Below are positions 44,380-51,626 of a DNA stretch of 64,000 bases, piece after piece (position 1 is the first letter of the stretch; each line of letters starts with the position of its first letter). The notes beneath the pieces are model-generated. The model did not search any database, had not been told where the DNA came from, and saw only the letters and a program-made list of their open reading frames with translations. The stretch is from Roseiarcus sp037446355 (GTDB lineage Bacteria; Pseudomonadota; Alphaproteobacteria; Rhizobiales; Beijerinckiaceae): positions 1 to 64,000 of the forward strand of contig JBBIIT010000011.1 of the NCBI GenBank assembly GCA_037446355.1, read 5' to 3'. Position numbers and translations under genes: made by a program.

Positions 44380-45549
44380 TCACGCCGCCTTGGCGAGCTT
44401 GGCCTTCTCGGCCGCGAAGGCGAAGTCGAGCCAATGCGTCAGCGCCACGACGTCCGAGGTCTCAACCGTCGCACCGCACCAGATGCGCAGGCCGGGAGGC
44501 GCGTCGCGATAGGCGCCGATGTCGTAGGCGATCTTTTCTTTCTCCAAGAGGCTCGCGAGCGCCTTGGCGAAGGCGGCCTGTCCATCGGCCGGCAGCGCCG
44601 CGACTTCCGCATCGACCACCTTGAGGCAGACGCTGGTGTTGGAGCGCGTCGCGGGCGCCTTGGCGAGGAAGTCGATCCACGGCGTCTTGGCGACCCATTC
44701 GGCGATCGCCTTGGCGTTCGCGTCGGCGCGAGCATAGAGCGCCTTCACGCCGCCGAGGCTTTTCGCCCAGTTCAGCGCATCGATGTAATCCTCGACGCAC
44801 AGCATCGAAGGCGTGTTGATCGTCTCGCCCTCGAAGATGCCCGCGATCAGCTTGCCGCCCTTGGCCATGCGGAACAGCTTGGGCAGTGGCCAGGCCGGCG
44901 TATAGGTTTCGAGACGCTCGACCGCGCGCGGGCTCAGCACGATCATGCCGTGCGCCGCCTCGCCGCCAAGCGCCTTCTGCCAGGAGAAGGTGACGACGTC
45001 GAGCTTGGCCCAATCCATTTCCTGCGCGAACGCGGCTGAGGTCGCGTCGCAGATCATCAAGCCTTTTCGGTCGGCGTCGATCCAATCGGCGTTGGGCACG
45101 CGCACGCCGGAGGTCGTGCCGTTCCAGGTGAATACGACGTCGTTGTCAAAGTTCACCTGGCGCAGGTCGGGAAGCTCGCCGTAAGGCGCTTTCAGCGTCT
45201 TGACGTCTTTGAGCTTGAGCTCCTTGACGACGTCGGAGACCCAGCCTTCGCCGAAGCTCTCCCAGGCCAGCATTTCGACGCCGCGCGCGCCGAGCATCGA
45301 CCACAACGCCATCTCGACCGCGCCGGTGTCGGAGCCGGGCGTGATGCCGATCTTGTAGTCGGCGGGAACGCCGAGCACTTCGCGCGTGAGGTCGATCGCG
45401 AGCTTAAGCTTGGATTTGCCGAGCTTGGCGCGGTGCGAACGCCCGAGGGCGGCGTCATTGAGGGCTTGGGGGGTCCAGCCGGGGCGCTTGGCGCAGGGGC
45501 CGGAAGAAAAACGCGCGTTCACAGGCCGCGCGGCGGGCATATTCGTCAT
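44380..45549 (-). CDS. serC: Phosphoserine aminotransferase
   Basis: SerC transaminates 3-phosphohydroxypyruvate with glutamate, the second step of serine synthesis. The 389-residue PLP enzyme has RFSSGPCAKRPGW, TPGSDTGAVEMALWS, ICDATSAAFAQEMDWAKLDVVTFSWQKALGGEAAHGMIVLSPRA (the PLP-lysine in WQKALGG) and the MKGG-type C-terminal fold, as in the long proteobacterial SerC. The ATG at 45549 fits the family N-terminus MTNMPAARPVNARFSSGPCAK. It is upstream of serA in the same direction. Confidence 0.95.
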   Translation of the reverse strand: MTNMPAARPVNARFSSGPCAKRPGWTPQALNDAALGRSHRAKLGKSKLKLAIDLTREVLGVPADYKIGITPGSDTGAVEMALWSMLGARGVEMLAWESFGEGWVSDVVKELKLKDVKTLKAPYGELPDLRQVNFDNDVVFTWNGTTSGVRVPNADWIDADRKGLMICDATSAAFAQEMDWAKLDVVTFSWQKALGGEAAHGMIVLSPRAVERLETYTPAWPLPKLFRMAKGGKLIAGIFEGETINTPSMLCVEDYIDALNWAKSLGGVKALYARADANAKAIAEWVAKTPWIDFLAKAPATRSNTSVCLKVVDAEVAALPADGQAAFAKALASLLEKEKIAYDIGAYRDAPPGLRIWCGATVETSDVVALTHWLDFAFAAEKAKLAKAA

Positions 45550-45624
45550 TGGTGGCCATCCTCTCAGATGGGCGCCTCTCGTTGGGGAGAGGTGTCCCGC
45601 CGCCGCCAATACGCGAGGCGGCGG
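45550..45624 (-). promoter_or_regulatory. Structured 5' leader of serC
   Basis: Three successive hairpins can be drawn in the serC leader: a perfect 8-bp stem (CCGCCGCC/GGCGGCGG, 9-base loop, 45600-45624), a 6-bp stem CCTCTC/GAGAGG with 6-base loop, and a 5-bp stem CCATC/GATGG next to the start codon. The last could mask the ribosome site. A serC leader RNA motif has been described from alphaproteobacteria; whether this matches it was not testable here. Confidence 0.4.
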
Positions 45625-45665
45625 AGAATGGCAAGCGCGTATCTAAAAATTGTCGGCGCTAAAAA

Positions 45666-45869
45666 TCATCCGCGACGCCTGCGGCGCCCGCCGCGCCCGC
45701 CCGCGCGCGGGGCGCCCGAATCGCCGTCGCCCGAAACCGGCGCCGGCTCGCTTTGTCGTTCGTATCGAACGCCGGTGAAAAACATGATCTGCGCTCCAGG
45801 TTCCGCGTTCAAATTCCGGACCTCGCGCGCTTGCCCCTCCCGAGGCCGAAATAAAATGATTTCGCCCAT
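45666..45869 (-). CDS. Small conserved hypothetical protein
   Basis: This 67-residue protein has a core MGEIILFRPREGQ... GAQIMFFTGVRYER that I associate with a small protein family of Rhizobiales of unknown function. The C-terminal tail is Gly/Arg-rich (GGRGGRRRRRG) and probably disordered, perhaps nucleic-acid binding. There is no signal peptide. It is upstream of serC on the same strand. Confidence 0.6.
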   Translation of the reverse strand: MGEIILFRPREGQAREVRNLNAEPGAQIMFFTGVRYERQSEPAPVSGDGDSGAPRAGGRGGRRRRRG

Positions 45870-46004
45870 CGCAATCCCCTCAAGGCGAGACTGTCCCGAA
45901 ACGGTTCGCCCCGTGATGCATTACGTTCAGCGAAGGTTAACGATCCCTCAACAAGATCGCGCTACTTGTCCGCAAATCCTAATGTTTGTCGTTGGAGTGC
46001 GATC

Positions 46005-47198
46005 TTGGCCACAATCGGCGCCCAAGGCCCGTTGCCGTTTATGGGCGCGCTCGCCCGCAGCGGACGGCGCGAGGACCGCCAGCTTTGGTTGCGGGTCGCC
46101 GTCGATTACGTTTTGCGCGCCGACCGTCCCGAGAACGACTTAGACAACGAATTCGCGGACAATTTCGCGCGCTGCCTCGGCGACGTGGACGATGACGCCC
46201 GTCTCGTCATCGGCCAGAGACTTCTGGCGAGCGGACGCGCGCCCGATCGCTTGCTCGCCAGCATTTCAGGCCAGGGGGGCGAGGCCGGCGCCTATATCCT
46301 GACCCGCTCAAAGGACATTTCTCGCCGCGAACTCCTGGCCGCCGCCGCGGATCCTGTTCGAGCCGGCGCGGTCGCGCGTCGCGACGAGATCGACGGCGAG
46401 TTGATCGACGCGCTCTTCGCCGACGCTGAGATCGCGACGCTCTTGGCGTTGCTCGACAATCCCAGCGCCAAGCTGGAGACGCGGCATTTGAGAGAACTGG
46501 TCGCGCGCGCCAAGGTGGAATGTGAGGCGGGCGATCGGCGCCTGGCCGAGCGCATTTTTGCGCGCGCGCCGATTCGCGCGGAATACGCGCCGCTATTCCT
46601 TTTCGCCAATTCGGCGCAGCGCGCCGCGATCCTTCTGGCCATGCAGCGCGCCGAGTTGGCGCAGCCGCGCCAGGCGAGCCCCGCCGCGGCGCCGCGAGCG
46701 TCGATCGCGCGTCTCGAAGCTTATGCGCTGGCTGGCGAGACCGACCGGTTCGCGGCGACGCTGGCGGAAATTCTCGGTTGCCCCGAAGAAATCGCCGCGC
46801 GGATCGCCTGCGACCCGAACGGCGAACCCTTGGCCGCGGCGCTGGCCGCAATCGGCGCGCCCAACGACGTCGGCGTCAGAATTCTGACCGCCAGCGACTT
46901 GCGCGACGGCTTGGATTATCGGCGCGTCGGCGCGCTCGCGCGCCTGCAAAATGCGTTGAGCCCGCTGGCGGCGCAACGGGTCGTCGCGGCGATGATCGGT
47001 CCTTGGCGAGTTCTGGATCCGCGCAGGCCCCTGCCCCTGCCGCCTCGCGAAACGCCCGCGGCGGCGGCGTCGAGCGAACGGCGCTCGCGTGCGCCGGACT
47101 GGCGCGCGCCGCTGCGCCAGGACAACTTGACGCCGGCGGTGTTGCGTCGCCGCCGCGCGTTCGCCTTTCAGGCCGCCTACGAGAGGCGGGGCGACTAG
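46005..47198 (+). CDS. DUF2336 domain-containing protein
   Basis: The roughly 397-residue, almost all-helical protein has the DUF2336 arrangement of helical repeats: VAVDYVLRADRPENDLDNEFADNFARCLGDVDDDARLVIGQRLLAS and later HEAT-like stretches. No catalytic motif is seen; the function is unknown. A TTG at 46005 with GGAG seven bases upstream is the preferred start; an ATG at 46041 is possible. Its TAG overlaps the stop of the convergent DUF4337 gene. Confidence 0.75.
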   Translation: MATIGAQGPLPFMGALARSGRREDRQLWLRVAVDYVLRADRPENDLDNEFADNFARCLGDVDDDARLVIGQRLLASGRAPDRLLASISGQGGEAGAYILTRSKDISRRELLAAAADPVRAGAVARRDEIDGELIDALFADAEIATLLALLDNPSAKLETRHLRELVARAKVECEAGDRRLAERIFARAPIRAEYAPLFLFANSAQRAAILLAMQRAELAQPRQASPAAAPRASIARLEAYALAGETDRFAATLAEILGCPEEIAARIACDPNGEPLAAALAAIGAPNDVGVRILTASDLRDGLDYRRVGALARLQNALSPLAAQRVVAAMIGPWRVLDPRRPLPLPPRETPAAAASSERRSRAPDWRAPLRQDNLTPAVLRRRRAFAFQAAYERRGD

Positions 47199-47779
47199 CC
47201 TAGAAAGGCCAGCGCCGCCGGCGCGAGATAGCCGAACGCCATCAGCACGGCGCCGACAAGCCCGAGCGCCGCGCCGAGCCAAGCCAATGCCGTGACGCCG
47301 GTGATGATCGCCGCCGACGCGAGCACGATGGCGATCTGCAAGGCGCCCGAGGCGTATTCGAAATGCTCAAGCTTCTTGTTGTATAGCTCGCGCTCTTCGC
47401 CCGCGGCGTTGGCGCGTTCGGCGATCCGATCGAGGCTGTCTTCGGGTTTCTTCGGATCCTTTTCGAACTTCGCGACCGTCGCCTTCCAGTCGCCGATCTG
47501 CTTTTCGATCGCAGCGCGCACTTTTTCGTCCGTGACCGAAGGGGAAAGCGCCTCAAGGGACTGCGCGGCGGTTTCCGCGAGCGAGGAGCGCACTTTCTTG
47601 GCCTGATAGAAATTGAAGAGGTCGGACGATTCGATGTTTTTCTCCATCGAGCGATGTTCGGACTTCTTGGCGCCCGCCTCCGATAGCGCCAGGAACAGAG
47701 CGAGGATCGCGATAATCAAGGCGACCTTCTTGTCCTCGGATTCGGTCGCGTCGTCCAATGCATCGCCCGGTTCGCCCAT
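47195..47779 (-). CDS. DUF4337 domain-containing membrane protein
   Basis: The 194-residue protein matches DUF4337: a short acidic N-terminus (MGEPGDALDDATESEDKKVALIIAILALFLALSEAGAKKSE), a long helical middle (FNFYQAKKVRSSLAETAAQSLE... ), and two C-terminal hydrophobic helices (ASGALQIAIVLASAAIITGVTALAWLGAALGLVGAVLMAFGYLAPAALAFLG). It is probably an inner-membrane protein with a cytoplasmic or periplasmic helical domain; its function is unknown. Confidence 0.82.
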   Translation of the reverse strand: MGEPGDALDDATESEDKKVALIIAILALFLALSEAGAKKSEHRSMEKNIESSDLFNFYQAKKVRSSLAETAAQSLEALSPSVTDEKVRAAIEKQIGDWKATVAKFEKDPKKPEDSLDRIAERANAAGEERELYNKKLEHFEYASGALQIAIVLASAAIITGVTALAWLGAALGLVGAVLMAFGYLAPAALAFLG

Positions 47780-47890
47780 GTCTTTTCCCCCAATGAATAC
47801 AACAAGAGCGAATTCGCCCGATCTGGCCGAATTCGTCGCCGCAATGCGACAAACTATTCACGATTCGATACGAAGGAAAAGCCCCCGCCG

Positions 47891-49069
47891 CTAAAGGTCG
47901 GAGGCCGCGGCAGGCTCGAGGCGCGTCGCCCCGTTCGGGGAGGTCTCGCCGGCATGGACGAACGGGGCCGGAACCTCGCGCCGCGCGAATGCGAAGACTT
48001 CCGGCGCCGGGGCCTCGTCGGGGCCGGCATGACCATAGGCGCGCGCGGTCGCCCGCCCGAGTTTGGCGATCGCCTTGCGCAGCGCAGCGTCGTTCTTGGC
48101 GCCGCCCTGCGCTTTGTGGCCGCGCGGTCCGAATCTCGCTTTCAAGGATTCGAACTCGCTCGGCAAGCCGCCTCGATCCGCGGGCGCCGCCGTGGCGGTC
48201 GCGAACGGCGCAACCGGGTCCGTCGGGCCGATTTCGCGCGATGCAGGTTCGTCGCGTTGACGATCGAGCTTGTCCGACAATTCCAAAGGCCGCGTCTTGG
48301 CGCCCGCGAAGCTGTCGGCGACGCCCGATTCCAACTCCGCGAGCCGGCCCCGCAGACTTGCCGCTTCGCTGGTTTGGCGTTCGGCCTCGGCTGCGAGGGC
48401 CTGCCCATGCGACAGCGCCGCTTCGAGCTCCGAGCGCAATCGGCTCGCCGCCTCCGCGCGCTCTGCCAGAGCCGCCGACAGCCGCGTCCGTTCCGACGCG
48501 GCCGAGCGTAGCGCGTCGTCCAGCTCTGTTTCGAGCGCCGCGATGCGCGTTTCGAGACTTGCGACAATGGTCCGAGTTTCGTCGGTCCGCGTCTCCAGCG
48601 TTCGATTGCGCGCTTGCGCCGTCGCCAGCGCCGCGCTCGTCCGGTCGCGCTGCGCGGTCAAATCGAGCAAGACAAGTTCGCGCGTTCCGATTTGCGCGGC
48701 AAGATCGCGCCCCTCCGCCTCGAGCCCGGCGATCTCGGCGCGCAAACGCGCGCTCTCGTCGACGCGCCCCGCCAAGGTTTCCTCCATCGCGAGGATGTGC
48801 GTCGCCTGGCGGCCGACCTCCACTCTCGCCACGGCGCGTGAATCTTCGGCGTCCTGCAATCGCTTCTCGAGCTTGACCTGTTCAACCGCGAATTGTCCGC
48901 GCAGCGCATCGCGCTCGGCGCGCGCCTGGGTCTCCGAGAGCGGCGAAAGCAGGCGCGCGCGCGCCGTTGCGAGGCGCATGGCCCGTCGCGCAAGCGCGGG
49001 CGTGGCCAATAAAGCCAAGAGCGCGGCGGCGAAAAAGCCGGCGAAGAATAAAATAATGGATTCGACCAC
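47891..49069 (-). CDS. Membrane-anchored coiled-coil protein
   Basis: The 392-residue protein has an N-terminal transmembrane helix (IILFFAGFFAAALLALLATPALA) followed by a long coiled coil (residues about 40-250) rich in Ala, Arg, Glu and Leu. A Pro/Ala-rich tail follows. The layout resembles proteins that organise envelope or cell-division machinery, but no family or motif confirms a role. The coiled coil is cytoplasmic if the helix is type II. Confidence 0.75.
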   Translation of the reverse strand: MVESIILFFAGFFAAALLALLATPALARRAMRLATARARLLSPLSETQARAERDALRGQFAVEQVKLEKRLQDAEDSRAVARVEVGRQATHILAMEETLAGRVDESARLRAEIAGLEAEGRDLAAQIGTRELVLLDLTAQRDRTSAALATAQARNRTLETRTDETRTIVASLETRIAALETELDDALRSAASERTRLSAALAERAEAASRLRSELEAALSHGQALAAEAERQTSEAASLRGRLAELESGVADSFAGAKTRPLELSDKLDRQRDEPASREIGPTDPVAPFATATAAPADRGGLPSEFESLKARFGPRGHKAQGGAKNDAALRKAIAKLGRATARAYGHAGPDEAPAPEVFAFARREVPAPFVHAGETSPNGATRLEPAAASDL

Positions 49070-49149
49070 GGACGCGCCGATCCCTCACGCAATTGCGGCT
49101 CATATTCGCACGCCGCGCGGCCCTTGCAAAGCGCGCGCCCGCGCTCGGC

Positions 49150-49722
49150 TCAGAACGGATTCCAGGTCGACCTGGGCGTGAACTTGAGATAGCTGAGGTT
49201 GACGCCGAGCCGCGCCCCAACGCCGCTGCGGATCGGCACGACCAACATTCCGTCCGCTCCCAGAGCGGTGAAACCGAAACCGCCGACGAAATAAGCCGAG
49301 CCGTCGACGCCGCCGAAACGACGGAAAATCGCGTTCAACGCGAACAGGTTGTACACGAGCATCATCGTGCGATCGCCGTCCGCGCCGGCGTCGAACCCGA
49401 CCGAGGGGCCTTGCCAGTATATTTTCTCGTCGCCGGCGTTGCGGGTATAGAGCTTGCCTTCGCCGTAGCGCAGACCGCCCACGAGGGCCGCCGAGGCTTC
49501 TTGGCCGAGGATGTAACCGTTCGGCAGCCCCCACCGGCGCCCGGCCTCCTGCACAACTTCCGCGAGCCCGCGCGAGATCGCGCCGAAGAAATGGTGTCCG
49601 CTGTCGATGATTTCGTCGAGCGAGAACGGCGCGGGAGCGTCCGCGAAGGCGTGCCCGCTCGAGGCCGCCAGTACGAGCGCCGAGCCCCCGGTGAGAACGT
49701 CCCGGCGCGAATATTTGGCCAT
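49150..49722 (-). CDS. eipA: DUF1134 envelope-integrity protein (EipA-like)
   Basis: The 190-residue protein matches DUF1134. The Brucella homologue, EipA, is a small periplasmic beta-rich protein needed for envelope integrity; that role is inferred here by family. Visible motifs are FSLDEIIDSGHHFFGAISRGLAEVVQEAGRRWGLPNGYILGQEASAALVGGLRYGEGKLYTRN and the C-terminal VNLSYLKFTPRSTWNPF. The N-terminus (YSRRDVLTGGSALVLAASSGHAFA) has a twin-arginine look, so Tat export is possible. Confidence 0.87.
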   Translation of the reverse strand: MAKYSRRDVLTGGSALVLAASSGHAFADAPAPFSLDEIIDSGHHFFGAISRGLAEVVQEAGRRWGLPNGYILGQEASAALVGGLRYGEGKLYTRNAGDEKIYWQGPSVGFDAGADGDRTMMLVYNLFALNAIFRRFGGVDGSAYFVGGFGFTALGADGMLVVPIRSGVGARLGVNLSYLKFTPRSTWNPF

Positions 49723-49856
49723 TATGGCTCTCCTCTTGACTTCGCGCCCGCCAGCGCGAGGCGAATACCCCGAGCGTTCCGTTCAAAAAATGTCGCCTTG
49801 ATGGCGAATCGGCGGTGCGCTCGGGGCGACTATCCCCTCCCCCGGCTTACGCATAC

Positions 49857-50696
49857 TTAACGCCGGCCGTCAGCGTCGGGCGCCGCTGGGTCGCCCCAAG
49901 CGACGAAACCGCCGTTCCGCAACCCTTCTGCGAGCTTGCCGTAGCGAAGCGGTCCGCCCTCGACGCTCAGGACGACGCCCCCCGCCGCACGCAGCACCGC
50001 ATCGCCCGCGGCCGTGTCCCACTCCATCGTCGGCGCGAAGCGCGGATAAACGTCCGCCTCGCCGTCGGCGATCGCGCAGAACTTCAGCGACGAGCCCGCG
50101 GACTTGCGCTCCGAAATCGGCAATTTCGCCAAAAAGGCTTCGGTTTGCGGATCGCCGTGCGAGCGGCTCGCCAACGCGACGAGGCCGGCCGGCGCGGGAC
50201 GGGCGCGCAGACGCCGCCACATCGAGGGCTCGGGCAGCCGCGCACCGACGCTGGCCACGCAGCCGTAGGCGGCCTCCCCGGCGAACCAGAGCCGCCCCAG
50301 GGCCGGCGCGTAGACCGCGCCGGCGATGGGCGCGCGTCCCTCGATCAGCGCGACGTTGATGGTGAATTCGCCATTGTGGGCCAGAAATTCGCGCGTGCCA
50401 TCGAGGGGATCGACCAGGAAAAATCGCTCGCCGGTCCGCAGCGGCGCCCCGGCGGCCATCGCCTCCTCCGCGACCAAGGGAATCTCCGGCGCGAGCGCGG
50501 CGAGGCGCGCGCGTATGATCGCCTCGGCGCGCACATCGGCCGCCGTCACGGGACTGCCGTCGGACTTGGAGCGCGCCTCGCCGCCGCTGGCGTATTCCTC
50601 CATGACCGCAGGGCCAGGCTCGAGCGCGGCCCGCGCGAGCTCGACTGCGATTTCATCTCGGTTCATATCGCCGAACGCCGTTGCAATCCGCGTCAT
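49857..50696 (-). CDS. cysQ: 3'(2'),5'-bisphosphate nucleotidase CysQ (inositol-monophosphatase family)
   Basis: The enzyme probably removes phosphate from PAP/PAPS in sulfur assimilation. The 279-residue protein has metal-binding motifs VAEEAMA (first Glu), DPLDGTREFLAHNGEF and, near the C-terminus, EWDTAAGDAVLRAAGG. These are typical of the CysQ branch of the IMPase family. An internal ATG at 50666 is an alternative start. It diverges from chpT with about 120 bases between them. Confidence 0.9.
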   Translation of the reverse strand: MTRIATAFGDMNRDEIAVELARAALEPGPAVMEEYASGGEARSKSDGSPVTAADVRAEAIIRARLAALAPEIPLVAEEAMAAGAPLRTGERFFLVDPLDGTREFLAHNGEFTINVALIEGRAPIAGAVYAPALGRLWFAGEAAYGCVASVGARLPEPSMWRRLRARPAPAGLVALASRSHGDPQTEAFLAKLPISERKSAGSSLKFCAIADGEADVYPRFAPTMEWDTAAGDAVLRAAGGVVLSVEGGPLRYGKLAEGLRNGGFVAWGDPAAPDADGRR

Positions 50697-50818
50697 GCGC
50701 TCGCTCGCTTTCTCTGGCCCGCCGCGCCGCCGAGCGGTCGCGAAGGCCCCGCAAATCCGCTACGATCCGATTCGTTCTGATTCGCCGCGCGATTCATCAC
50801 AAGACCAAGGCAATGACA

Positions 50819-51505
50819 ATGCTCGCTCTCGATCCGATGGACTTGGCCGCTTTGCTGTGTTCGCGCGTTTGTCACGACGTGATCGGCCCCGTCGGGGCGA
50901 TCGGCAACGGCTTGGAGATGCTCGACGAAGAAAAGGATCCGGCCATGCGCGACGTCGCGCTTGAGCTGATAAAGAAGAGCGCGCAGTCAGCTTCCGCCCG
51001 GCTCCAGTTCTGCCGCCTCGCCTTCGGTGCGGCCGGTTCCGTCGGCGCGGCGATCGACACGGGCGATGCGGAGAAGGTGGCGCGCGGGCTGATCGTGACC
51101 GAGCGCGTCTCCATGACCTGGAACGCGGCGCGTCAGCTGATGCCGAAGAACAAAGTCAAATTGTTGCTGAACCTCTGCCTGATCGCGGCGAGCACGATTC
51201 CGCGCGGCGGAGTCGTCGAGGTCGATGCGAAGGGCGAAGGCGACCAGGCGGTCCTGCATGTCGCCTCCAAGGGCGCTCATCCGCGCATGGCCGCCGGCGT
51301 CGCCGAACTTCTGGCCGGCGAGCCGGAAGATGGCAAAGTCGACGCACATTCGATCCAACCCTATTACACTGCGCTGGTGGCGCGCGAATGCGGACTGAGG
51401 ATCGAGGTGACGGCGGCGTCCGATGGCGTCGCCTTCGCCGCCCGCCCGCTCGCCGAGACCGCCGCGGCGCCGGAGCCGGCCGAAGTTGTCGCGGCTCCCG
51501 CTTAG
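50819..51505 (+). CDS. chpT: Histidine phosphotransferase ChpT
   Basis: In Caulobacter, ChpT relays phosphate from the CckA hybrid kinase to CtrA and CpdR, controlling the cell cycle. The roughly 228-residue product has the phospho-accepting His19 in SRVCHDVIGPVGAIGNGLEML, the long DHp-like helices, and a degenerate ATPase-like C-terminal domain, matching ChpT rather than a true kinase. The ATG at 50819 has AAGG eight bases upstream. It is immediately upstream of the CheA-like gene and divergent from cysQ. Confidence 0.88.
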   Translation: MLALDPMDLAALLCSRVCHDVIGPVGAIGNGLEMLDEEKDPAMRDVALELIKKSAQSASARLQFCRLAFGAAGSVGAAIDTGDAEKVARGLIVTERVSMTWNAARQLMPKNKVKLLLNLCLIAASTIPRGGVVEVDAKGEGDQAVLHVASKGAHPRMAAGVAELLAGEPEDGKVDAHSIQPYYTALVARECGLRIEVTAASDGVAFAARPLAETAAAPEPAEVVAAPA

Positions 51506-51626
51506 CGACGCATCGACCATCGTCCGGGCGAGGACCGACGTTTCTTTTCGCCGTTTCAAGGCTTCTTAATCAGGCCCCGGCAAGATAGCGCGGCGATCGG
51601 GAATCGCTTCGGTCGGGCCCCGCCAG

